Source: Clostridia bacterium (GTDB taxonomy: Bacteria > Bacillota > Clostridia > Oscillospirales > Acutalibacteraceae). From it: a DNA stretch of 42,970 nt. Positions 22,933 to 30,703 of the stretch are shown one piece after another. Positions within the stretch are counted from its first letter, which is position 1; every line of letters starts with the position of its first letter. A model generated the notes under the pieces. That model did no database searches. It saw only the letters and a list, made by a program, of their open reading frames with translations, and had not been told where the DNA came from. The translations under genes were made by a program, and so were the position numbers. The DNA is taken from NCBI GenBank assembly GCA_017442265.1, contig JAFSAC010000055.1:1-42970 (forward strand), read 5' to 3'.

Positions 22933-24243
22933 ATGCAAAATGCTGAACGCACAAAGCAACTGCGGATCAAACGCGCCAACACCGATTGGTGGATCAATGA
23001 AAAAGCGATCGTCGCCAATAACGGACTTACCTACATCGCCTACGTTACCGACATGGGGGAGATCCACGTCAAGGAACTGGATGCTAAATGCAGTAAAACA
23101 CCCAGCCGGGACTACCGCCTGTGCACCCTCAACTATAACTATGCCGATGAACACAACGCACCCTCAATTTGCATTCTGGAAAGCGGAAAAATCATCGTTG
23201 GCTATACCGGTCACGCCGCCCGGGGCTTACGCTATCGGATTACCGAAAGGCCCTATGATATTTCTTCCTTTGGCAAGGAGATGATCCTGCCCTACGACGG
23301 AAGCGTTACCTATGTACAGCTGTTCGAGAACACCGTAAAAAACGAGCTGTGGCTATTTACCCGGGTCAACTCTGTGAATTGGCAATTTCGCTATTCCCGG
23401 GACGAAGGAGAAACCTGGAGCGAACCGAAGACCTTCCTGCACTCCGACGCGGGCGGCCTTTTCTATATCAACATTCGCAAGCAGAACGTGATCCGCAACA
23501 AGAGGGTGGATGAGCAATGGTTCTTCGCCCTTTACGGTCATCCCAGAATCTCAAAGGACCACACCATACGTAGTGGAATTTTTAATCCTGACGGCCAGCT
23601 GCTGCGCTGTGATCTGACACCCTTAGAAACAAATCTGTACGACCGGGAGAGCAAAATCAACCTTGAAACCCTGGATGTCGTTTACAGTGCCCCGGCCGAC
23701 AGCACCGTGCGCCTGCTGGAAGTGGCCCCCACCGTGCCTCTGCGGGTAGGGTTTGCCCCCTTCGTGCTGGATGACGACCGTTCTCCCAACCCTGAAAAGC
23801 CCTACTATTGCAGTGCGGTCTTCCGGGAAGGAAAGTGGAACTTATCCGAACCCATCTGCTCCGCTGGTGAGTTTTTGGCATCAGACATTCTGGACGGCTC
23901 TCAGACCTATCTTGGGGGTATGGCCTATTATTACGGTGTGGGCAATGCGGGCCTGCATCCCAACGACCACGCTGAAACCGTCACCGACCGCCTATATATT
24001 GCCCGCTACGACGGTAACAACCGGGTGCTGGAGGAATACCATACCGTAAACGGTGGAATCACCTACCAACTGGATCGAGTGCTTCGCCGTATAGATTCGA
24101 ATACAAAAACAAAAATATGGCGTCCCATTGTCCCCATACACGCCCAGGATAATATGCCGGTTTACTGGCACGAGGGAGTCTATCGGGCCCATACCGGCGG
24201 GTGGCATGGCGACGTGGTGATGTATGTGGAATATGATGATTAA
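22933..24243 (+). CDS. BNR/Asp-box beta-propeller protein, probable polysaccharide-acting enzyme
   Basis: 436 residues. A clear Asp-box, SRDEGETWSEP (about 154-164), and repeated short beta-strand blocks point to a six- or seven-bladed propeller of the BNR_4 type. Family members include ulvan-lyase-like polysaccharide lyases and unclassified proteins. No signal peptide or membrane segment is seen, so it would act in the cytoplasm on an imported oligosaccharide. The start at 22933 follows AAAGGAG at 8 bases; the frame is open 30 codons further upstream, without a site. It lies between an AraC regulator and a Gfo/Idh oxidoreductase, overlapping the latter, which implies joint work on a sugar or sugar acid. 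Exact activity is not known; the sialidase FRIP and Arg triad were not recognised. Confidence 0.75.
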   Translation: MQNAERTKQLRIKRANTDWWINEKAIVANNGLTYIAYVTDMGEIHVKELDAKCSKTPSRDYRLCTLNYNYADEHNAPSICILESGKIIVGYTGHAARGLRYRITERPYDISSFGKEMILPYDGSVTYVQLFENTVKNELWLFTRVNSVNWQFRYSRDEGETWSEPKTFLHSDAGGLFYINIRKQNVIRNKRVDEQWFFALYGHPRISKDHTIRSGIFNPDGQLLRCDLTPLETNLYDRESKINLETLDVVYSAPADSTVRLLEVAPTVPLRVGFAPFVLDDDRSPNPEKPYYCSAVFREGKWNLSEPICSAGEFLASDILDGSQTYLGGMAYYYGVGNAGLHPNDHAETVTDRLYIARYDGNNRVLEEYHTVNGGITYQLDRVLRRIDSNTKTKIWRPIVPIHAQDNMPVYWHEGVYRAHTGGWHGDVVMYVEYDD

Positions 24244-25261
24244 TAAAAGAATGAAAAAAGTATGCTTTATCGGTGCCTGCGGTCATTGGAAACAGGCCTA
24301 TCATTGTTTGAAAAAACGGCAGGACCTACTTCTTTGTGGCTTTGCCCCCGGCAGTGCCCACGAAAAACTCACGAAATCCATAAGCCCGGACCTTCCCTTT
24401 TTTGCCAATTACGAAACCATGCTGGATACGGTAAAACCCGACCTTGCCATTGTGTCGCCGGTATTTGGGCTCACGGGACAGGTCATCCTTGCCTGTGCCA
24501 AGCGCCAAATCGACGTGTTTGCCGAAAAACCCATTGCCGCCACCTTTGAGGAATTGGATCACGTACGCGCTTCCGTGTTGCAAAGCGGCATCCGCTTTTG
24601 TGCTATGCATTATCTGAGGTATGATCCTGCTTTTTACCACGGCGCCAAGCTCGTGCGACAGGGGAAAATTGGCAAACTCAAAATGATCACGGCACAAAAA
24701 AGCTACCAATACGGCGTTCGTCCGGATTGGTATGGCGATCGGTCATTGTACTGCGGAACGATTCCCTGGGTGGGTATTCACGCCATTGATTGGATTTCCG
24801 ACTTTACAGGACGGCGTTTCCAGACCGTGACGGCACAAAGCGTGGGGGAAAACCCCGAAATGGCGGCCCTTTGCCAATTCACCTTGGACGGGGACATCAT
24901 CGCTTCTGCCAATATTGACTTCTACCGTCCGGAATCCGCTCCCACCCACGGCGACGACCGGATCCGGTGCGTGGGAACAGAAGGCGTGTTGGAGGTATGC
25001 CGTGGAAACATCTCCCTTATGAACAAAGATGGTGTATTTGAATTCCGCCCGAACACCGCTCCGGAGCTTTTGACCGAGTTTTTGGATGACGGTGAGTGTA
25101 TTTCCACAGATGAAATCTTCCACATTGCCGCTGTGGCGCTTGCCGCCAAACAATCGGCAGAGCTCGGGAAAACCACTTCCATGTCCGGTCAACCGATTTC
25201 ATTCCGCCAATTGTTCAAATTACCCAAAATCCGAGGGGAATATTATCTTTTTAAAAGGTAG
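24236..25261 (+). CDS. Gfo/Idh/MocA-family NAD(P)-dependent oxidoreductase
   Basis: About 341 residues. N-terminal Rossmann domain beginning KKVCFIGACGHWKQAY, family EKP motif in DVFAEKPIAATFEELD, and the C-terminal alpha/beta domain with IPWVGIHAIDWI (conserved His-Asp pair) and GDDRIRCVGTEGVLEV. The family oxidises or reduces sugars and inositols. The GACGHW wording departs from the usual GxGxxG. Starts at 24233, 24236 or 24251 are possible; 24236 overlaps the BNR gene by 8 bases with GTGGAA upstream, and the overlap implies translational coupling. With the BNR protein it probably processes the same, unknown, sugar. Confidence 0.85.
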   Translation: MINKRMKKVCFIGACGHWKQAYHCLKKRQDLLLCGFAPGSAHEKLTKSISPDLPFFANYETMLDTVKPDLAIVSPVFGLTGQVILACAKRQIDVFAEKPIAATFEELDHVRASVLQSGIRFCAMHYLRYDPAFYHGAKLVRQGKIGKLKMITAQKSYQYGVRPDWYGDRSLYCGTIPWVGIHAIDWISDFTGRRFQTVTAQSVGENPEMAALCQFTLDGDIIASANIDFYRPESAPTHGDDRIRCVGTEGVLEVCRGNISLMNKDGVFEFRPNTAPELLTEFLDDGECISTDEIFHIAAVALAAKQSAELGKTTSMSGQPISFRQLFKLPKIRGEYYLFKR

Positions 25262-25267
25262 AAATAT

Positions 25268-25305
25268 TTGTATTCAAATGATACAATAAAAAGGAATGAA
25301 TACAA
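25268..25305 (+). promoter_or_regulatory. Promoter region of the Ldh2/malic enzyme pair with a 9-bp inverted repeat
   Basis: TTGTATTCA (25268-25276) and TGAATACAA (25297-25305) are perfect inverted repeats. Between them lies a -10-like TACAAT (25282-25287) with no good -35 upstream. The right arm abuts AAAGGAGG, the ribosome binding site. The repeat could be an operator or an RNA stem touching the site. Confidence 0.5.
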
Positions 25306-25317
25306 AGGAGGTGCACC

Positions 25318-26442
25318 ATGTCCAACTACATAAAATACACCTACCCCGAACTCGAAAAATTCTGTATCGACTGTTTTAATCAGTTCGGTTTCAAGCCGGA
25401 GGAAAGCCGCATCATCACCGACGTACTGCTTTTATCCGATCTTTATGGGATCGAATCCCACGGTATGCAACGGCTGGTACGGTATCACAAAGGCATTGAA
25501 AAAGGGCTCATAAAGATCGATGCGAAACCCGAAGTGGTGTTTGAGACCCCCGTATCCGCTGTCATTGAAGGCAACGACGGCATGGGTCAGCTGATCGCTC
25601 ACAAGGCGATGAACATCGCGATCGAAAAGGCGAAAACCACCGGCATGGCGGTAGTGACGGTACGCAATTCCAACCATTTCGGCATTGCCGGTTACTACGC
25701 GAAAATGGCGTGTGACAACGGACTGATCGGTATGGCGATGACCAACAGCGAAGCGATCATGGTACCGACCTTCGGGCGGCTGGCGATGCTCGGCAGTAAC
25801 CCGATCGCGATCGCGATGCCGGCGGAACCCTACGATTTCTTCTTTGACGCATCCACCACGGTAGTCACCCGCGGCAAACTGGAAATCTACAACAAACTTA
25901 ATAAACCCCTCCCCGACGGCTGGGCGCTGGATGCGACCGGCAAGGGGTCGTCGGATGCTTCCGACGTACTGAAAAACATCGTCGCCAAAAACGGCGGCGG
26001 CATTATGCCGCTGGGCGGTGAGACCGAGCAGACCGGCAGTCACAAGGGATACGGCTACGGTATGTTCTGCGAGATCTTCTGTTCCATTCTCTCTATGGGA
26101 CTGACCTCCAACCACACCCACATCGGCGGCAAGGGCGGTACCTGTCACGGCTTTATGGCGATCGATCCGAAGGTGTTCGGCGATCCCGCCGCTATTAAAG
26201 AACATCTCTCCACCTTCCTGCAAGAACTGCGCGAATCTCCGAAGAGCGAGGGACAGACCCGCATCTACACCCACGGGGAAAAGGAGATCTTTGCCAAAGC
26301 CGACCGGCTCCAAAACGGTATTGCGGTCAACATCAACACGGTCAAGGAAATGTTTGAAATGTGCAAATTTGTCGGCTTAAATCCGGTGGATTACCTCGGC
26401 GACGTGCAATTTGACGAGGCGACCGAAAGCTCGTATAAATAA
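25318..26442 (+). CDS. Malate/L-lactate dehydrogenase, Ldh2 (YlbC/YiaK) family
   Basis: 374 residues. NAD(P)-dependent 2-hydroxyacid dehydrogenase of the Ldh2 fold, unrelated to the classical Rossmann MDH/LDH. Family wording: LLLSDLYGIESHGMQRLVRY, VRNSNHFGIAGYYAKMA with the catalytic His, LGSNPIAIAMPA and GSHKGYGYGMF. Substrates in the family include malate, lactate, ureidoglycolate, sulfolactate and diketogulonate. The strong site AAAGGAGG lies 6 bases from the ATG. The malic enzyme gene follows 11 bases later, which makes malate the likeliest substrate (inference). Confidence 0.9.
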   Translation: MSNYIKYTYPELEKFCIDCFNQFGFKPEESRIITDVLLLSDLYGIESHGMQRLVRYHKGIEKGLIKIDAKPEVVFETPVSAVIEGNDGMGQLIAHKAMNIAIEKAKTTGMAVVTVRNSNHFGIAGYYAKMACDNGLIGMAMTNSEAIMVPTFGRLAMLGSNPIAIAMPAEPYDFFFDASTTVVTRGKLEIYNKLNKPLPDGWALDATGKGSSDASDVLKNIVAKNGGGIMPLGGETEQTGSHKGYGYGMFCEIFCSILSMGLTSNHTHIGGKGGTCHGFMAIDPKVFGDPAAIKEHLSTFLQELRESPKSEGQTRIYTHGEKEIFAKADRLQNGIAVNINTVKEMFEMCKFVGLNPVDYLGDVQFDEATESSYK

Positions 26443-26453
26443 GGAGAAGCAAT

Positions 26454-27626
26454 ATGGATATCAAGGAAAAAGCATTACAGCAACACTACGAGTGGCAGGG
26501 AAAGATCGAAGTCACCTCCCGCACCCCGGTCACCAACAAAGAACAGCTTTCTATCGCCTACACCCCCGGTGTGGCGGAACCGTGTCTGGCGATCAATAAA
26601 GATTATAACAAGTCCTTTGAACTGACCCGCCGCTGGAATATGGTGGCGGTCATCACCGACGGCACCGCTGTTTTGGGACTGGGGGATATCGGACCGGAGG
26701 CCGGTATGCCGGTTATGGAGGGCAAGTGTGTCCTCTTCAAAGAATTTGCCGGGGTGGACGCGTTCCCGCTTTGTGTACGCAGTAAGGACGTGGACGAGCT
26801 GGTTCGCACCATTTATCTCATTTCCGGCAGTTTCGGCGGTATCAACCTTGAAGATATTGCCGCACCCCGCTGTTTTGAGATCGAGAAAAAACTGAAAGAG
26901 ATCTGCGACATTCCGGTGTTCCACGACGATCAGCACGGTACTGCCGTGGTGGTGGGTGCCGCCCTGCTGAATGCTCTGCGGTTGACCAAAAAAGAGATCG
27001 GCGAGATCCGCTGTGTCATCAACGGCGCCGGATCGGCCGGTATTGCGATCGGCAAGCATCTCTTGAAACTCGGGGTCAAAAACCTGACCATGGTAGACCG
27101 GTTCGGCATCATCGCCGAAGGGGATCCGCAGCTCAACCCCGCGCAGGCGGAGATGAGCAAAGTGACCAACCGGAATAAAATGACCGGCGTGCTTGCCGAT
27201 GCGATGAAAGGCGCCGATGTGTTTATCGGGGTGTCTGCCCCGAACGTGGTGAGCGAGGAGATGATCCGGTCGATGAACCGGGATGCGATCGTGTTCCCCA
27301 TGGCCAACCCCGTTCCCGAAATTATGCCGGACAAGGCCAAGGCCGCCGGCGCGCGGGTGGTGGGAACCGGCCGTTCCGACTTCCCCAACCAGATTAACAA
27401 CGTCATGGCCTTCCCCGGCATCTTCCGTGGAGCGCTGGACGTGCGCGCCTCGGATATCAACGAGGAGATGCAAATGGCCGCTTCCCTCGCGATCGCCTCA
27501 TTGGTCAGCGACGAGGAACTCAATGAAGATTACATTATGCCATTCGCGTTTGACGAGCGGATCGGCAAAACGGTTGCTGAGAAGGTGGCAGAGGCCGCCC
27601 GGAAAACCGGTGTTGCAAGAATATAA
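26454..27626 (+). CDS. Malic enzyme (NAD(P)-dependent, oxaloacetate-decarboxylating type)
   Basis: 390 residues, the short bacterial form. Converts malate to pyruvate and CO2 with reduction of NAD(P). Motifs: [12 protein letters not shown] with the catalytic Tyr, [35 protein letters not shown] with the catalytic Lys, [20 protein letters not shown] for metal, [11 protein letters not shown] and [11 protein letters not shown] for the cofactor. The start follows AAGGAGAAGC. Together with the Ldh2 gene it forms a two-gene operon for malate/pyruvate interconversion, ended by a strong terminator. Confidence 0.96.
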   Translation: MDIKEKALQQHYEWQGKIEVTSRTPVTNKEQLSIAYTPGVAEPCLAINKDYNKSFELTRRWNMVAVITDGTAVLGLGDIGPEAGMPVMEGKCVLFKEFAGVDAFPLCVRSKDVDELVRTIYLISGSFGGINLEDIAAPRCFEIEKKLKEICDIPVFHDDQHGTAVVVGAALLNALRLTKKEIGEIRCVINGAGSAGIAIGKHLLKLGVKNLTMVDRFGIIAEGDPQLNPAQAEMSKVTNRNKMTGVLADAMKGADVFIGVSAPNVVSEEMIRSMNRDAIVFPMANPVPEIMPDKAKAAGARVVGTGRSDFPNQINNVMAFPGIFRGALDVRASDINEEMQMAASLAIASLVSDEELNEDYIMPFAFDERIGKTVAEKVAEAARKTGVARI

Positions 27627-27633
27627 AGCATAA

Positions 27634-27660
27634 AAAAGCCCTGCCTTTGGCAGGGCTTTT
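27634..27660 (+). terminator. Terminator after the malic enzyme gene
   Basis: Perfect 12-bp stem AAAAGCCCTGCC / GGCAGGGCTTTT around TTT, followed by GGTTTT. It starts 8 bases after the stop codon. Confidence 0.9.
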
Positions 27661-27725
27661 GGTTTTAATATGGATATCCCAAAACAAAGAATAGAAAAAG
27701 AAGTAAAACGAACTCTAAAAACAGG

Positions 27726-27754
27726 TGGAAAAAGAAAAGAGAATGTGGTACAAT
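27726..27754 (+). promoter_or_regulatory. Promoter of the metallophosphoesterase gene
   Basis: TGGAAA (27726-27731), 17-base spacer, and an extended -10, TGGTACAAT (27746-27754), 35 bases before the start codon. Confidence 0.6.
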
Positions 27755-27789
27755 AAAAAAACAAAGTACGAAGAAAGGGGATTTCCGGT

Positions 27790-28581
27790 ATGGCGAAAGC
27801 CGTTTTTTATCTTAAACAAGCGATCCGAACGGTCAGCCGACCGCTCTTTGCCCACCGTCATCCCCTGCCGCCGCAGGTGGAAGAGATTCCGGTGGAAATC
27901 ACCGGCCTTTCGGCGGCTTTTGAAGGGTATACGATCGCGGTCGTATCCGACCTACATCTGCCGGACAACCTCTGCTCCCCGGACGACATCATCCATACCT
28001 TAACCGCTATTCAGCCGAACAGTATTTTGTTACCGGGGGATATGGCTAACCGGTATGCCGCGTTTGACGAGCAAGGGCTTAGGCATTTCTTTACCGAGTT
28101 AATAAAAATTGCCCCTTGCTATGCGATCACCGGTAACCACGAACAAAAATCACCCGATCTTGCCGCTTACCGGCAGCTATTGGAAGCGGTCGGTGTCAAC
28201 CTTTTATACGACCGGTGGGATACCTTGATAAAAAGCGGAGACACCCTTCCTATTTACGGAGCGTGCACCGAAAAACTGCCGGAAAAAGCGGAACACACCC
28301 CTTCTTTACTGCTCGTTCACAACCCGGTGAAAGCGGTGAAACTGCAAAACAGCGGGTTTTCATTAGCGGTGTGCGGGCACGCACACGGAGGACAGCTTCG
28401 TTTCGGGCGGCAAGGATTATACGCCCCGGGACAAGGGTTTTTCCCGAAGTATACCAGCGGGTTATATTCCTTTCCCTTCATGCAAATGGTGGTCAGCCGG
28501 GGACTGGGAGACAGTTCTATTACCCTCCGGCTGAACAATCCGCCGCATTTACCGATTTTGAAATTAAAAGCAAAAGCATAA
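27790..28581 (+). CDS. Calcineurin-like metallophosphoesterase
   Basis: 263 residues. Two-metal phosphoesterase motifs are all present: SDLHL (Asp54, His56), GDM (Asp84), GNHE (115-118), VHNP and GHAHGGQ. The arrangement resembles the YkuE/YaeI group, whose members act on lipids or peptidoglycan precursors in the membrane. The N-terminal 20 residues are basic and mildly hydrophobic without a clear cleavage site. The start follows AAGGGG at 9 bases. It is a single-gene unit between two terminators, and the substrate cannot be read from the sequence. Confidence 0.88.
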   Translation: MAKAVFYLKQAIRTVSRPLFAHRHPLPPQVEEIPVEITGLSAAFEGYTIAVVSDLHLPDNLCSPDDIIHTLTAIQPNSILLPGDMANRYAAFDEQGLRHFFTELIKIAPCYAITGNHEQKSPDLAAYRQLLEAVGVNLLYDRWDTLIKSGDTLPIYGACTEKLPEKAEHTPSLLLVHNPVKAVKLQNSGFSLAVCGHAHGGQLRFGRQGLYAPGQGFFPKYTSGLYSFPFMQMVVSRGLGDSSITLRLNNPPHLPILKLKAKA

Positions 28582-28583
28582 AG

Positions 28584-28624
28584 AAAACCGCCTCTCAAAC
28601 CAAAAGGTTTGGGAGGCGGTTTTT
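28584..28624. terminator. Bidirectional terminator between convergent genes
   Basis: An 18-bp stem with one G-T mismatch, AAAACCGCCTCTCAAACC / GGTTTGGGAGGCGGTTTT, loop AAAA, T-runs on both strands. It ends the metallophosphoesterase gene from the left and the flavoprotein gene from the right. Confidence 0.9.
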
Positions 28625-28626
28625 AG

Positions 28627-29775
28627 TTAGATAAGGTTTTTAACCAGTTCATCCATCGCCGTTTCCGTTTCGGCATTCGGAGCGGAGAGGATGCGAACCA
28701 CCGGCTCTATAAAGGTGATCTCTTTCGAACCGGAGAACATCTCTTTCATCACCTTCGCCGCCTGCGGTGCCCAGGAGCCGTTTTCAATCAGTGCAATCTT
28801 ACGGTTCTGAAAATTCCGCTCGGTAAGATGCTGAATGAATTCCCGCATAAAGGGGAAAATGCCGTTATTATAGGTGGTGGTGGCCAGTACCAGCGTGCCA
28901 TAGCGGAACGCATCCTCCACCGCCTCAGCCATATCACAGCGGGCAAGATCGTTCACCGTCACCTTTTGACCGCCGGTGCGAAGTTTTTCGGCCAGCATTT
29001 CCACCGCTTTTTTGGTGTTGCCGTACATCGAAGTGTAAGCGATCACGATGCCGTCGCTTTCCACCCCATAGGAGGACCAGGTGTTATACAAATCAAGATA
29101 ATAGCTGAGGTTTTCTTTCAGCACCGGGCCGTGAAGCGGGCAGATGATCTGAATGTCCAGCGCCGCCGCTTTTTTCAGCAGGGCTTGTACCTGGGCGCCG
29201 TATTTGCCGACGATACCGAAATAGTACCGCCTGGCTTCGCACGCCCAATCCTCATTCACGTCCAGCGCACCGAATTTCCCAAAGCCGTCGGCCGAAAACA
29301 GCACCCGATCGGTCGCATCATAAGTAACCATAACCTCCGGCCAATGCACCATGGGAGCGGCGACGAAGGTAAGAGTGTGTTTGCCGAGGGACAAGGTATC
29401 CCCTTCTTTGACCGCCAAGCGATTCGGAGCGATCTCTTCGCCGAAAAACTGTCCCATAATGGTAAACGCTTTGGCAGATGCCACCACCTGAGCGTTCGGG
29501 TACCGGGCGGTAAAGGAAAGGATATCCCCCGAGTGGTCCGGCTCCATATGCTGAACGATAAGGTAGTCCGGCTCTCGACCGGAAAGCACCTTTTCCAGAT
29601 TCTCCAGCCACTGAGGCATAAACCGGGCGTCTACCGTGTCGATGACCGCAATCTTTTCATCCCGGATGAGATAGGAATTATATGCCATTCCATTCGGGAC
29701 GGTATACTGTCCTTCAAACAGGTCGATCTGATGATCGTTCACCCCAATATAATAAATGTCGTTGGTAATCTTCAT
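28627..29775 (-). CDS. A-type flavoprotein (flavodiiron protein, FprA family)
   Basis: 382 residues. Reduces O2 or NO to protect anaerobes. The N-terminal metallo-beta-lactamase domain carries the diiron ligands in QHMEPDHSGD (about 76-85), with downstream VHWPEV and CPLHGPVL. The flavodoxin domain begins IAYTSMYGNTKKAVE (about 245) and has TTTYNNGIFP. No C-terminal rubredoxin is fused. The start at 29775 follows AAAAGGAG; a longer in-frame ATG at 29889 would sit in the coding region of the next gene. It has its own promoter overlapping the end of the SDR gene. Confidence 0.94.
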   Translation of the reverse strand: MKITNDIYYIGVNDHQIDLFEGQYTVPNGMAYNSYLIRDEKIAVIDTVDARFMPQWLENLEKVLSGREPDYLIVQHMEPDHSGDILSFTARYPNAQVVASAKAFTIMGQFFGEEIAPNRLAVKEGDTLSLGKHTLTFVAAPMVHWPEVMVTYDATDRVLFSADGFGKFGALDVNEDWACEARRYYFGIVGKYGAQVQALLKKAAALDIQIICPLHGPVLKENLSYYLDLYNTWSSYGVESDGIVIAYTSMYGNTKKAVEMLAEKLRTGGQKVTVNDLARCDMAEAVEDAFRYGTLVLATTTYNNGIFPFMREFIQHLTERNFQNRKIALIENGSWAPQAAKVMKEMFSGSKEITFIEPVVRILSAPNAETETAMDELVKNLI

Positions 29776-29808
29776 GGGTTTCTCCTTTTCAATATAGCAT
29801 TTGATGAA

Positions 29809-29837
29809 AGTATACACGAGCGACAGCGAAAAATCAA
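29809..29837 (-). promoter_or_regulatory. Promoter of the flavodiiron gene
   Basis: On the minus strand: TTGATT (29837-29832), 17-base spacer, TATACT (29814-29809). The -35 box overlaps the stop codon of the upstream SDR gene. Confidence 0.65.
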
Positions 29838-30703
29838 GGCAAGACCGAAAGCAGTGTCTCATACGCCCGCGCCGCTTCTTCCCGGTCAAAGGTATGTAAA
29901 ACGGTTTTTCGGGGCAACCCCCAAATCCCGGCTACACGCGGACCGATCCATTCCCCGTACCGACAAGGGGTAAACACCCCTTGCACCACACACAGCGCCG
30001 CTTTTTTCGGGGACATAAACAGCACCTTCATCGGGTGCTTGATCAGCGCAAAAACGAACTTCGGGTAATGAGCGGTAATATTGGTAAGGGTGATGCCGGG
30101 ATGCACTACCGAAAGGGACACCGCCGTTTCGGTTTGAAACCGTTCATACATCGCCAGCATCAAGGTGCGTTTCGCATTCCCATACACGCGGCTTGCCGCC
30201 CGGCGGGTGGCAAAATCGAAATCGGCGGCATCGGTTTTAGAATAAGTATGTGCAATACTCCCCACGATAACCACCCGTCCTTGACGCTGCCGCAACGGTT
30301 CGATCAGCCGTTCGGTCATATAAAAGGGCGCCAAGCAGTTGATCTGAAAGACGTTATCCACCAAAAGGGAGGTCTTATACCGCGGGATACTATACGCGCC
30401 GGCATTATGAATAAGAAGGTCCGGGCAATCGGCTTTCAAGCATTCCACCGCCGCATCCACCGACTGCATATCGGTGAGGTCCAGCGGAATAAAGGATACC
30501 AAAAGGTTCGGAAATTCCGATTTCAGCCGGACAATCAGTTCTTCGGTTTTCTCCCGACTGCGATTGAGAAGCACAAGTTCGGCATCTAAATGAGCCACAT
30601 GGCGGCAGAGTTCCATACCGATCCCGCCGGTCGCCCCGGTGATCGCCACCCGCTTACCGGAAAGGGTTCCCGCATTTTTCTTCAGCCAGCGCTCGTAGTT
30701 CAT
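29834..30703 (-). CDS. Short-chain dehydrogenase/reductase (SDR), unknown substrate
   Basis: 289 residues. Classical-SDR motifs: TGATGGIG (22-29) for the cofactor, HNAG (99-102; most have NNAG), Ser149 and YGNAK (Tyr174, Lys178). A basic residue pattern after strand 2 (LLNRSREK) favours NADP(H). The C-terminal region after residue 190 resembles retinol-dehydrogenase-like SDRs, including VHPGITLTNI. It overlaps the end of the upstream GltD-like gene by 4 bases (ATGA type), so the two are translationally coupled. Nothing identifies the substrate. Confidence 0.85.
   Translation of the reverse strand: MNYERWLKKNAGTLSGKRVAITGATGGIGMELCRHVAHLDAELVLLNRSREKTEELIVRLKSEFPNLLVSFIPLDLTDMQSVDAAVECLKADCPDLLIHNAGAYSIPRYKTSLLVDNVFQINCLAPFYMTERLIEPLRQRQGRVVIVGSIAHTYSKTDAADFDFATRRAASRVYGNAKRTLMLAMYERFQTETAVSLSVVHPGITLTNITAHYPKFVFALIKHPMKVLFMSPKKAALCVVQGVFTPCRYGEWIGPRVAGIWGLPRKTVLHTFDREEAARAYETLLSVLP

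Noticed and set aside
22933..24243. Naming the BNR protein a sialidase
   Set aside because: One Asp-box is visible but the FRIP motif, Arg triad and Tyr-Glu pair of GH33 were not recognised, and there is no secretion signal.
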